IMG/VR virus record: IMGVR_UViG_3300036861_000105
Span: 1 to 21,632 of that record
Length of the DNA stretch: 21,632 bases
Reading direction: 5' to 3' (one strand)
Source: a virus
The position numbers and the translations under genes are program-made. Below the pieces are notes generated by a model. It was not told the origin of the DNA, made no database searches, and saw nothing but the letters and a program-made list of their open reading frames with translations. Shown here piece after piece: positions 1 to 7,045 of the stretch; within the stretch, counting starts at the first letter, position 1; each line of letters starts with the position of its first letter.

Positions 1-468
1 AAACTGCACATTGCCCGCAGTGGCACCTATGGTGACGATGCCATTTATTTGTACGCCCCAGATGGTTGCGGCAGAGGCAGAGGAGTATGTCTGGGTTGCG
101 GCGGCATCTAGCAGGGCGTTGGGTGAGGAGCCCGTATCGCCTGCCCAAAAGATGCCGGCCCCGGCTCGATCCATCAGGCCCGCCCACTTCATCGTCCCCC
201 CTGATGGGACGGTCCACGTGCATTTGTATCCGGCGGTACCGTTAGAGTCGATCAGGAGGAAGGCCTGCACCAACCATACCTCATTTGCTGCGACCGCCCA
301 AAAGAGGTCCGGGTCGTTCGCCAGTGTCGTCGAAGTGCTGCTTGTATCTCCCGTCTTGTATTTATGCTGAGTGTTGACATAGTTCAGATTGTCGCGGATA
401 TGGGTATTGAAGTTGGCTGCCGTCAGCGTCTCGCCGGCACTCCAGGTCTTTGGTGCTGTCCAGGGCAT
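1..468 (-). CDS. Tail fibre-like / minor structural protein, 3' end cut by window edge
   Basis: The first 156 codons are present; the gene runs off the left edge with no stop. ATG at 468 follows a clear ribosome site (GGGAGAAT) just after the stop of the upstream tail gene. The N-terminus MPWTAPKTWSAGETLTAANF followed by NTHIRDNL is a motif seen at the start of many phage tail-associated proteins. The remainder is rich in Thr, Ala, Gly and Trp with beta character (LFWAVAANEVWLVQAFLLID). The position at the distal end of the tail module fits a fibre or adhesion component. No enzymatic domain is visible in the part present. The role is inferred from the N-terminal motif and gene order only. Confidence 0.75.
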   Translation of the reverse strand, partial: MPWTAPKTWSAGETLTAANFNTHIRDNLNYVNTQHKYKTGDTSSTSTTLANDPDLFWAVAANEVWLVQAFLLIDSNGTAGYKCTWTVPSGGTMKWAGLMDRAGAGIFWAGDTGSSPNALLDAAATQTYSSASAATIWGVQINGIVTIGATAGNVQF

Positions 469-477
469 CTATTCTCC

Positions 478-1758
478 CTACCTGAGAATCGCTGTTGAGT
501 CCAGCAGGCCATACGTCGGGTCATCTAGGATGCCCGCCACGACCAAACTGCTAGGTGCCACTGCAAGCGTTACAGTCCAAGAGCCGTCACGGCCGATATC
601 GTGAGAGATACCCTCGATCGACGATATCTGGGATGTCGCAGTCCGAGATTCGATGACCTTCACGATGTTGTTGATGTCCCGCACAAGGACGCGATCCCAC
701 AAACCATGTTGCATCGCGTTATCAACTAGGCTCTCTAGCCGAAGGACTGGCTGGGCATAACGCCGCACCTGCTCCGTGGCGCGGTCCAAAACCGCCCCAT
801 CATTCACAAGCTGAATGTCTGTCTCCGAACTGGATCGGATGCCGTACTGGGTCTGAGAGCCCGAATCTGTCGCAATCTGCTCGGTTCCCCCGGTCCGGGT
901 AAGGTGCACGTCATTCAGGATTAGGTTGTCATCGAAAGCCAGGGCGATGTCCCGGTAGCTCATCCCCGTCCCATCGTCGGCCCATATGCGGGTCGAGATA
1001 TCTGGGTTCACTTCCGCGCCTTCCCGGAAAACGGCATAGCCATTCTTGCCAATGAAGAACCGGCCACCTTCGGCGTGAGCTATCTGCTGGAGGTGCTCGA
1101 GAGCCGAGACGTTCGCCAACGTGATCGCCGGAACCGTAGCGGTGCCCACGTTGATATCCCGATCAGCGGTCGGCCAGTTGATTGCATCGAGGATTGCGCC
1201 TACCCTCGCCCCGCTACCCTGCTGGGAGAAACTGCCAGAGATATTCGCTACGGCTAGCATCTTCATGCCATCGACCAGGGTTACCCGAGTTTCCGTGTCT
1301 ACCTCGCCGGGGAAAGTTACCGGCCAATCCTCCACGAATCCGTTGAACACCGGATAAATGACCTCATCCCAGGAAGCCCGTATCCGAATGCGCCGCATCG
1401 GGAGGATGTTGGGGTAGTAAGGGGAGGCAGTATTGAATGGCGTGAATCGCCCATCCCGGTTATCTAGGGTTAGCGACGCCGTACCAGCTTCAATCCGCTC
1501 AAGCTCACGAGAGGCTCCCCGATGTGTTGCTGCTTCCCGAACATAGATCGTGATGTCTTCTGCAAAGGTTGGAGTTGTGGGGCCAAGGATTGCCGCATCA
1601 AGCTTGGCCGACAGAGGGTCGTCCAATATTGCCCCACTGATAAAGCCACCGAGATCAAGTTCGATAATGCTTGCTAGTCCGCCAACGCCTAATGGGCCGT
1701 TATAGGGATCGCCCGCATCGTACGGGCCACTACTGTCGTATAGAAAATCCCCACTCAT
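478..1758 (-). CDS. Minor tail / tail-tip protein
   Basis: A 426-residue protein in the tail-tip position, after the tape measure and spike genes. The pattern ITIYVREAATHRGASRELER, then TASLTLDNRDGRFTPFN and a NILPMRRIRIRA segment around residues 65-130, is typical of phage minor tail proteins that set up a beta-barrel hub (Dit/Tal-like baseplate or tail-tip components). Later parts (LEHLQQIAHAEGGRFFIGKN, about residues 220-240) are also typical of these hub proteins. A short motif occurs near both ends: AILDDPLSAKLDAAIL at about residue 42 and GILDDPTYGLLDSTAIL at the C-terminus. The stop is TAG and the next gene starts 9 nt downstream. The family assignment is confident at the level of tail-tip protein, not of exact subtype. 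Confidence 0.8.
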   Translation of the reverse strand: MSGDFLYDSSGPYDAGDPYNGPLGVGGLASIIELDLGGFISGAILDDPLSAKLDAAILGPTTPTFAEDITIYVREAATHRGASRELERIEAGTASLTLDNRDGRFTPFNTASPYYPNILPMRRIRIRASWDEVIYPVFNGFVEDWPVTFPGEVDTETRVTLVDGMKMLAVANISGSFSQQGSGARVGAILDAINWPTADRDINVGTATVPAITLANVSALEHLQQIAHAEGGRFFIGKNGYAVFREGAEVNPDISTRIWADDGTGMSYRDIALAFDDNLILNDVHLTRTGGTEQIATDSGSQTQYGIRSSSETDIQLVNDGAVLDRATEQVRRYAQPVLRLESLVDNAMQHGLWDRVLVRDINNIVKVIESRTATSQISSIEGISHDIGRDGSWTVTLAVAPSSLVVAGILDDPTYGLLDSTAILR

Positions 1759-1760
1759 GG

Positions 1761-2123
1761 TTAATAGTCTGCGCCAGCACGGCTCGTCTCAATCCAGCTC
1801 GAACCATTCCACTTGAATGCGATGAATCGTTTCTTGGTGTTGGCTGGGTTGGTAAATGCGCCACCGACGAGGACGAAGGCTGCATTCCAGGTCACTGCGC
1901 CTAGGGCACCGCCGGAGTTATTGAAGATCTCAATGACGAGGTCTTGGGAATACGATGCGGAGGGCGGACTTGTGGGGGCATTGATGGTGAAGGCGGTGCC
2001 GTTAGTGGCGGTAATCGTCTGCCAATGCCCGGCCGCTGCGTTTGGCGTGATGCTGGCGGAGTAGGCTGGGGTTGCCTTCGTCACTTGTAACGATGTAGGC
2101 AGAAGAGACGGAGGAGTTGTCAT
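1761..2123 (-). CDS. Small tail-associated beta protein
   Basis: A 120-residue protein whose ATG overlaps the stop of the upstream spike gene by 4 nt (ATGA). The second half contains LVIEIFNNSGGALGAVTWNA and FVLVGGAFTNPANTKKRFIA, then a KWNGSSWIE ending. This is a small beta-sandwich pattern that recurs in phage tail fibre tips and carbohydrate- or receptor-facing modules. It has no signal peptide and no membrane segment. It lies between a pectate-lyase-type spike and a tail-tip protein, so it may cap or accompany the spike. The function is inferred from fold-like pattern and context. Confidence 0.7.
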   Translation of the reverse strand: MTTPPSLLPTSLQVTKATPAYSASITPNAAAGHWQTITATNGTAFTINAPTSPPSASYSQDLVIEIFNNSGGALGAVTWNAAFVLVGGAFTNPANTKKRFIAFKWNGSSWIETSRAGADY

Positions 2124-3355
2124 CCGATGTTCCCCGTTACGGTCTTATTGGTTCCCGTTCCAGCATCCAGCAGCCCATCCGTTGTATTGGTGCGCAGGTC
2201 GTTGTTGGCAATCACGTAATTGTCGCTTGTCCCCGAAATAACCTGGATGCCGTACTTATGATTTGCTGATGCACCGCCGGCAACATTAAGATTGCCGCAG
2301 CGGTTGTTCACGAGACGGAAAGCGGAAACGTTCGGGGCAATAGTAATGCCTGAGTAGGTATTTGCTGTCTGCTGACTGTTATCTGCTATCGTTACCCCAT
2401 CCACCAATAGATCAGTTGTGGCATCCACGAGGATGCCGTACTGCTGGGCGAGAAGTACTATTCCACCCTTAATGGTTACAAGCTTGTGAGTGCTCGACAG
2501 GTGGATGCCACTCTGTCCACCCTTGACGTAGCACTCATTTAGTTGAATGTCGTAACCCTTAAGGATTTCTACGGCATGGGCCCCAGAGGCCGGGCTATCG
2601 AAGTAGCAATTTGAAAGACGAACCCAACGAGCATCGTGTGCCGCCCCATTGTTAGCGATCTGGAGTTGGGGATTAAAGCCATTAACGATTTCGACACCAA
2701 TCATGTTCAGGGTGTCTGTTCCCGAATCAACAAGGATGCCCTGCGCCGCCGATGCAGAGTTGGTGGCAGCCAGATATACATTCTCCATTCGAGTGGAGAT
2801 GCAGGTATCTGCCATTACGATTCCGCGATTCAGCCCCCCGCCCGTAACAGAGGCAGAGTCGTCGATCTTTACATTCTTCAGGAGTCCCGTCGCAGCCCCA
2901 CTCAGATAGATTGCATCCCATCCGCTTCTAATAGCGACGTTTTCAATGAGGTAGTCGCCTACTGTCGTAAGACTTATGCCCCGCCCCGCAGTCCTGGTAT
3001 TGCCGGACGAGTAGCAAGTGATAGCCATGTCTCGAATTGTAAAAACAGACTTGTTCGAGACAGTAATAGCGTTTGCTGTAGCACTTTCGAGATGCAAATG
3101 GGTTGTCCACATACCCGCACCACGAAGAATTATTTCATTGAACGACGGAATTAGACCTGAGGTAATGCGATAAGTCCCAGCGGGAAAGAAGACAGTGGCC
3201 CCAGCGGACGCGGCTGCTAGGGCAGCGTTGATTGCGGATGTGTCATCTGTACCCCCATCGCCCGTAGCCCCAAACATCTTCACGTCTACATGGAAATTAT
3301 GTAGGGTGGAGTGGCTAGGGTTATTACGCGGTGTTGTGGGCCCGGGCTGTGGCAT
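2120..3355 (-). CDS. Tail spike with pectate-lyase-type right-handed beta-helix
   Basis: A 411-residue protein. Residues about 22-75 carry the hallmark of the pectate lyase 3 superfamily: VDVKMFGATGDGGTDDTSAI, then a GATVFFPAGTYRI segment. The rest is a long series of short beta rungs (IENVAIRSGWDAIYLSG, LLVDGVTIADNSQQ, YVIANNDLRTN), as expected of a right-handed parallel beta-helix. Phage proteins of this kind are trimeric spikes that bind or cleave host surface polysaccharides. Catalytic residues cannot be assigned by eye. ATG overlaps the tape measure stop (TGATG), placing the gene where receptor-binding proteins are common. The N-terminal 20 residues probably attach it to the virion. Confidence 0.85.
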   Translation of the reverse strand: MPQPGPTTPRNNPSHSTLHNFHVDVKMFGATGDGGTDDTSAINAALAAASAGATVFFPAGTYRITSGLIPSFNEIILRGAGMWTTHLHLESATANAITVSNKSVFTIRDMAITCYSSGNTRTAGRGISLTTVGDYLIENVAIRSGWDAIYLSGAATGLLKNVKIDDSASVTGGGLNRGIVMADTCISTRMENVYLAATNSASAAQGILVDSGTDTLNMIGVEIVNGFNPQLQIANNGAAHDARWVRLSNCYFDSPASGAHAVEILKGYDIQLNECYVKGGQSGIHLSSTHKLVTIKGGIVLLAQQYGILVDATTDLLVDGVTIADNSQQTANTYSGITIAPNVSAFRLVNNRCGNLNVAGGASANHKYGIQVISGTSDNYVIANNDLRTNTTDGLLDAGTGTNKTVTGNIG

Positions 3356-4944
3356 CAGAGTCCTGTCGTCGAGTTACGTGCCTTTAGTTTCAACAAGCCA
3401 TCACGAACCTTGCGGACTACTTCCAGACCGGTTACGTCACCGTTGATGTTGATGGTGATTCCGCCCATGCCCATTTCGTTGTTGATACCGCTTAGGACTT
3501 CGCCCTTGTGGATACGGGCCAAGCCTGTGCGGAGAACTTCGCCGCCATGCTGCCCAGACGGCGGGGTGCCGAACCGGGATGGAACCTGGCCTTCAAAGGA
3601 ACCCGCTGGCTTAGCTTCGCCACTAAGGGTGAGGAAGTCCTTCAGTACGTTGTAGGCCTTGAGGATCGTTTCGATAAGAGTTTTGACCACACCGATGATG
3701 GCATTGACTACAGCAAGCACCGGACCCTTAATAACCAGCCATGCTTCAACGAAGCGATCCTTGATGAATTCAACTATGCGAGCAAGGAAGTTGACAATCG
3801 GTTCTACGAACTTGTCCCGAACGAACGTCACAACGGAGAGGGCTGCCGTGATGATCTTCGCGAGCCATTCGATGAGCTTCGTGATGAGGAAGATGACGAT
3901 GGGAAGCACTTCCGTTATCACCTTGAATGCGATGTACAACTGGACACCGATGACGATGATGAGGGGCTTGAAAACATCCCAGAGCTTCTTGAGTAGGGTC
4001 CACAATGCGGCGAACATCGGGCCAAGATTTGATTGAAGAACATGCCAGACCTGGGTGGCGGCCTCCACAAGATCCTTGCCCATGGATATCGCCACGGGCC
4101 TGACGATGTCCCATATCTTCTGAAACCATTCAATGATGGGACCAAGGGCACTACTGCCCTCTTGCAACGTCGCCCATAAATCCATGACGAACTGCTTGGC
4201 TTCCCTGAAGGCTGGTCCCACGTTTTGCCGCAGGAAGTTTGCAACGACGGTGAGTTTCTCGGCTAAGAATGTGAATGCGGGTGCAACGAATTTACCGACC
4301 TGTTCGCCCAGGTTGCCAAGTGCTACAGACATCTTGCCAGATGCCGTAGCCTGGGCCTCAGCACTACCACCAAACTCTCTCGTCAATTCCCCAAGGATGA
4401 ACTTCTGAGCACGGAGCACTTGGCCCTGTTCCACCCACTTGCCCACCATCTCGGTTTGTTTCTCGGTGAAACTCACACCCACTCGACGCAAGGCAGTCAT
4501 CCCGAGAATGGGGTCTTGCAACGCCTTACCCACCTGGATAGCCGAGGACTTGAAATCCTGACCCAGGGCCACCGACATGTCGGTAATAGTCTGCGTGGCC
4601 TGGTTAAAGATGTCGTTACCTTCACCCACGCGGTTCTGGATGTTGGTGAAGGTCAGCAGCAGATTCTCGCCAGATTGGATCGCCTCGTCGTCAATGCCGG
4701 TCTTCTTGGCAATGGCAGCAGCAAGGTTTTCCACTTCCTTGGCCGTAACGTTCGCAGCATTCCCCGTAGATTTGAGGACGGCCCCGGTCTGGGCCGTTAT
4801 CTTTTCCTGTTCCTCAAACTGTGAGAACGCATAGGCTGCGCCGGCAGCCAGGGCCGCCAGGCCGCCAGCAACAACCTTCAGGCCCTTCGAGAATTTGGAT
4901 GTCCGCGTGGTGACATCTACGGTCAGGGTGCTAATCGTTGGGAT
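3355..4944 (-). CDS. Tape measure protein, probable non-canonical ATC start
   Basis: The tape measure protein sets tail length and is threaded through the tail tube. The open frame runs to a TGA at 4951-4953 with no in-frame ATG, GTG or TTG until GTG at 4734. The sequence upstream of that GTG is clearly coding: IPTISTLTVDVTTRTSKF, then SKGLKVVAGGLAALAAGA, a classic tape measure N-terminus. An ATC codon at 4942-4944 lies 7 nt after GGGGGGTG, a good ribosome site, giving about 529 residues (MPTISTLTVD). Residues about 260-430 are strongly hydrophobic and helical (LPIVIFLITKLIEWLAKIIT), as usual for the membrane-interacting part. The Gly-rich C-terminal region is followed by a short amphipathic tail. 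At this size a fairly short tail is expected (roughly 80 nm at 1.5 A per residue; inference). The family is secure; the start is not. Confidence 0.85.
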   Translation of the reverse strand: MPTISTLTVDVTTRTSKFSKGLKVVAGGLAALAAGAAYAFSQFEEQEKITAQTGAVLKSTGNAANVTAKEVENLAAAIAKKTGIDDEAIQSGENLLLTFTNIQNRVGEGNDIFNQATQTITDMSVALGQDFKSSAIQVGKALQDPILGMTALRRVGVSFTEKQTEMVGKWVEQGQVLRAQKFILGELTREFGGSAEAQATASGKMSVALGNLGEQVGKFVAPAFTFLAEKLTVVANFLRQNVGPAFREAKQFVMDLWATLQEGSSALGPIIEWFQKIWDIVRPVAISMGKDLVEAATQVWHVLQSNLGPMFAALWTLLKKLWDVFKPLIIVIGVQLYIAFKVITEVLPIVIFLITKLIEWLAKIITAALSVVTFVRDKFVEPIVNFLARIVEFIKDRFVEAWLVIKGPVLAVVNAIIGVVKTLIETILKAYNVLKDFLTLSGEAKPAGSFEGQVPSRFGTPPSGQHGGEVLRTGLARIHKGEVLSGINNEMGMGGITININGDVTGLEVVRKVRDGLLKLKARNSTTGL

Positions 4945-4954
4945 GGCTAGTCAC

Positions 4955-4975
4955 CCCCCATCAGCCAAATGGGGG
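4955..4975. other. Hairpin just upstream of tape measure gene
   Basis: CCCCCAT at 4955-4961 and ATGGGGG at 4969-4975 are perfect inverted repeats around a 7-nt loop. On the minus strand the 3' arm supplies the G-rich ribosome site of the tape measure gene, so folding would hide that site. On the plus strand it lies in the leader of the 44-residue gene. It has no U tract and is not a typical terminator. Confidence 0.5.
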
Positions 4976-5061
4976 ACTGTACGCCAGTTTCGATTGGTCC
5001 GATACTAATAGTTGCAAGGTGGTGCAGATTCCGGGCGGGAGCCCGAGAGAGGTGGTGCAGG

Positions 5062-5196
5062 ATGGGATTCCTCAAATGGCTAGGGCGAGTGACATTGTGG
5101 TTCGTGTTCCTTCCCCTTGGGCTCTGGCGCTCCATTCGCCATGGCCGACGCAAGGCTATCCAGCAAGCCGTAGCAGAAGCTCGTAAGACTTCGTAA
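5062..5196 (+). CDS. Small membrane protein on the opposite strand (possible moron)
   Basis: A 44-residue protein, the only credible plus-strand gene in the window. MGFLKWLGRVTLWFVFLPLG then LWRSIRHGRRKAIQQAVAEA shows one hydrophobic segment (about residues 5-22) followed by a basic, helical cytoplasmic tail. ATG at 5062 has GAGAGAGGTGG just upstream as a ribosome site; the frame is open further upstream but the earlier ATG at 4969 gives an implausible N-terminus and no site. A short hairpin with a GGGA loop (5032-5045) precedes the ribosome site, and a strong hairpin ends the unit at 5201-5248. No convincing -35/-10 pair was found. The arrangement looks like an autonomous moron, for example an exclusion or membrane-modifying factor, but the function is unknown. 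Confidence 0.6.
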   Translation: MGFLKWLGRVTLWFVFLPLGLWRSIRHGRRKAIQQAVAEARKTS

Positions 5197-5200
5197 CAAC

Positions 5201-5248
5201 GTGCCCCTGACGGCGGGTTTGGCACCACCTTCTCGCCGAAGGGGGCAC
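5201..5248 (+). terminator. Hairpin terminator of the plus-strand mini-gene
   Basis: GTGCCCC (5201-5207) pairs with GGGGCAC (5242-5248), with an inner stem CGGCG (5211-5215) against CGCCG (5234-5238). The plus-strand 3' side continues TTCCTTT, a weak U tract. It begins 4 nt after the stop of the 44-residue gene and lies just beyond the stop of the minus-strand chaperone frame, so it might act on both strands, though the minus-strand side lacks a good U tract. Confidence 0.6.
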
Positions 5249-5253
5249 TTCCT

Positions 5254-5553
5254 TTAGTCGCCATTAGCCCAATCCTTGAGCGTTGCCTCGAGGCCCCGTC
5301 CGTCATCAGACGGACGGCTGGTCAGATCACGCATCCACTTGGGGAGGAAATCGCGGAGCTTGTATTGTTGTCCGCGCTTCTTCTGGCTCAGTAGCGAGAC
5401 GAGGTAGTAGTACAGCTGCGCGAAGCCTAGGTCGATGCGCTCATGGGGAAGGATGGGTCCGTAGACGCGCTCATAGGCCATCCACTCGGTTAGCTCGGCC
5501 GAGGTCATCGCCTCACCCACCTCGTCCACCGTGCGCCCCAGAGCGAGAGCTAC
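5254..5553 (-). CDS. Tail assembly chaperone, downstream T frame (made by -1 frameshift)
   Basis: This frame continues the tail chaperone in the -1 register: after the TAG at 5550-5552 region it reads VALALGRTVDEVGEAMTSAE and LTEWMAYERVYGPILPHERI, the typical T domain of siphovirus chaperones, and ends at TAA 5254. A GTG at 5527-5529 could start it alone, but no ribosome site is seen and the coding-like sequence extends upstream to the G stop, so a G-T fusion is more likely. The T part (QLYYYLVSLLSQKKRGQQYK) would bind the tape measure protein during tail assembly. The position directly between tail tube and tape measure genes fits this. Confidence 0.75.
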   Translation of the reverse strand, partial: VALALGRTVDEVGEAMTSAELTEWMAYERVYGPILPHERIDLGFAQLYYYLVSLLSQKKRGQQYKLRDFLPKWMRDLTSRPSDDGRGLEATLKDWANGD

Positions 5554-5915
5554 CCTTTGGAGCTGTACTCGTCCGGGGCTGGAGCGAAAGACTCCATCGC
5601 CTCATCCAGCTCCTTGGTGGATAGACCGTTGAGCTTGGCGACAAAGGCGAACACGCGGAGGATGACCGGGAAGTCTTCCTCGGCGAGTGCTTCGGCGTCT
5701 TCCTCTTTCAGGATTGGTTCGCCGGCCTCATCCACCAAGCAGTGCAGCAGCACCCGGATGGGCATCTCAGCCGGCTTCACCCCGTCGGAGAGCTCTGCCT
5801 GGTCCTTGGCCGAGAGCACCCGCACGTAGACTTCTCCGCCCCACTCCGGGACCTCGAGAGGCACTGGCTTGCGGTCCTTACGTGAAGCGAGAATCTGTTC
5901 CCGCGTTAGGCTCAC
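5550..5915 (-). CDS. Tail assembly chaperone, upstream G frame
   Basis: A 121-residue acidic, helical protein with a GTG start in a GTGA overlap with the tail tube gene. VPLEVPEWGGEVYVRVLSAK around residue 18-37, then helices such as EEDFPVILRVFAFVAKLNGL, match the G-type tail assembly chaperones (TAC families) of siphophages. It ends EYSSKG with TAG. These proteins coat the tape measure protein and recruit tube subunits, and are not part of the finished virion. The C-terminal part probably continues into the T frame by ribosomal slippage in a fraction of translations. Confidence 0.8.
   Translation of the reverse strand: MSLTREQILASRKDRKPVPLEVPEWGGEVYVRVLSAKDQAELSDGVKPAEMPIRVLLHCLVDEAGEPILKEEDAEALAEEDFPVILRVFAFVAKLNGLSTKELDEAMESFAPAPDEYSSKG
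5553..5561 (-). promoter_or_regulatory. Likely -1 frameshift region of the tail chaperone
   Basis: On the minus strand the last G-frame codons are TCC AAA GGG TAG. The T frame is in the -1 register and is coding-like immediately after the stop. The local sequence CCAAAGGG is the only slippery-looking string near the stop, but it does not fit the canonical X-XXY-YYZ heptamer well. The exact slip point is therefore uncertain. Confidence 0.4.
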
Positions 5916-6334
5916 GACGGGCTCACCGAGCTAACTCCCGGGTTCACGATCTTCAAGGTGAAGTGGGCTTCCATCCCCGCATCATCCGTTGATTCAACTT
6001 CCCAAGCTGAGACGAGGGCCGGGAAACGATAGGCCGTTGTCCAGGCCGGATGCTGGAGTTCATAGTTCCTGGCCGCCTGCGTACTCGCGTCATAGTCCGC
6101 CTTGATGGCCGCATGCTGTGCGTCGGCTGGGTCCCACAAAAGGGTGCACTCCACTTCCCTACCCTCTTGTCGGCCCGTGATGAAGTCCGCCCACAAATCC
6201 CCATGTGCGGAGACATCAATTAGGTTCCGTTCGGAACCAACCGCACTCACGGTAAGAAGCTGGGGGACCGACACGTAGGTGGAACCGGTGGTATTCCGCT
6301 TCAGGAGCCCGAGGAATCCTGCAACCTTTGCCAT
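5912..6334 (-). CDS. Major tail (tube) protein
   Basis: A 140-residue protein immediately before the tail chaperones, the standard place for the tube subunit. The pattern GSTYVSVPQLLTVSAVGSER, then LIDVSAHGDLWADFITGRQE and a central VECTLLWDPADAQHAAIKAD, is the typical phage tail tube organisation in which the central beta-sandwich is flanked by a segment of acidic and Ala-rich helix. The C-terminus MEAHFTLKIVNPG is also typical. ATG at 6334 has a GGGGTG ribosome site. Hexameric rings of this protein form the tail tube. Confidence 0.85.
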   Translation of the reverse strand: MAKVAGFLGLLKRNTTGSTYVSVPQLLTVSAVGSERNLIDVSAHGDLWADFITGRQEGREVECTLLWDPADAQHAAIKADYDASTQAARNYELQHPAWTTAYRFPALVSAWEVESTDDAGMEAHFTLKIVNPGVSSVSPS

Positions 6335-6343
6335 GTCACCCCC

Positions 6344-6676
6344 CTACACCGAGAGAACTGCGACGGTCAGGTTGGTGACCGCGTCGTATGTCCAAGTGAG
6401 AAACCCAGTCGAGTTGGAGAACCGGGCCACATCGAATGGCCCCACCATCTTGTCTCCGGTTGTGGCTGGAACGTTGACCACGATGTTGTGGTCCGAGCCC
6501 TGATTGCAGGCTGTCACCGAGTCGATGGTGACGTTCCGGGCAGAGGCGTTCGTGTTCTTGAAGTGCAGCAGGATCTTCCCGTCGTTCGCGACCTGGTCAC
6601 CAGCTACATCCGCCGGCGTATATGTCGGTGTAACGGATGAAGTCCCGCTTACGTCCTGTGCTGTTAGCGTGGCCAC
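6344..6676 (-). CDS. Small structural protein before the tail tube gene
   Basis: A 110-residue Thr/Val-rich, all-beta protein starting at GTG 6676 after a strong AAGGAGG site. Features are LLHFKNTNASARNVTIDSVT and, at the C-terminal half, a GPFDVARFSNSTGFLTWTYD pattern that recurs in small beta-sandwich virion proteins. It sits between the gp10-like protein and the tube protein, where a tail terminator is often found, but the sequence does not clearly look like one; a decoration or joining protein is equally possible. There is no signal peptide. Confidence 0.65.
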   Translation of the reverse strand: MATLTAQDVSGTSSVTPTYTPADVAGDQVANDGKILLHFKNTNASARNVTIDSVTACNQGSDHNIVVNVPATTGDKMVGPFDVARFSNSTGFLTWTYDAVTNLTVAVLSV

Positions 6677-6685
6677 ATTGCCTCC

Positions 6686-7045
6686 TTAGTGAATACTGGC
6701 CCTCAATACAGATGCCATGGCGGTCACGAGTGCGGTTGTAGATTCGTTCCCCGCCTCTTCCTCAAACGGCTGGGCAGCCATGAATGTGGTACCGAACTCC
6801 ACGAATCGGGCATACGGGACGTCAGAGCCCACCTTGGATGTGGCACCGTCTCCGAAGGAGCTGGTTTCCACTACGCGGATGCTCGAGGCCAGCCGGCCAG
6901 TGTCTCGAGGTGCTCGGGAAATCATGGCCCTCGCCACAATCTCCCCGCCGGCCTTGGTAGCGGCAGGTGATGCGGCCTCAATCTCGGCCTTCACTCTGGC
7001 CAAGGCGGCCTTTGTTTGCGGGATGCCTCGCACGAATAAGCTCAT
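6686..7045 (-). CDS. HK97 gp10-like head-tail joining / tail completion protein
   Basis: A 119-residue protein. An N-terminal helix (PQTKAALARVKAEIEAASPA) is followed by ARAMISRAPRDTGRLASSIR and VPYARFVEFGTTFMAAQPF, the signature of the HK97 gp10-like family (APRDTGRLxxSI and YAxFVEFGT). These proteins join head and tail or complete the tail. ATG overlaps the stop of the upstream secreted-protein gene (TGATG), so the latter is translated in the same operon. Confidence 0.85.
   Translation of the reverse strand: MSLFVRGIPQTKAALARVKAEIEAASPAATKAGGEIVARAMISRAPRDTGRLASSIRVVETSSFGDGATSKVGSDVPYARFVEFGTTFMAAQPFEEEAGNESTTALVTAMASVLRASIH

Noticed and set aside
5000-5012. Promoter for the plus-strand mini-gene with a TACTAAT -10 box
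   Set aside because: No acceptable -35 hexamer at 16-18 bp spacing was found, so it is not reported as a promoter.
4947-5306. 119-residue minus-strand frame upstream of the tape measure gene
   Set aside because: Composition is rich in Arg, His and Pro with no domain pattern; it is the antisense shadow of the plus-strand mini-gene and its terminator. It does not supply a clean frameshift into the tape measure frame, because that frame has a TGA at 4951-4953.
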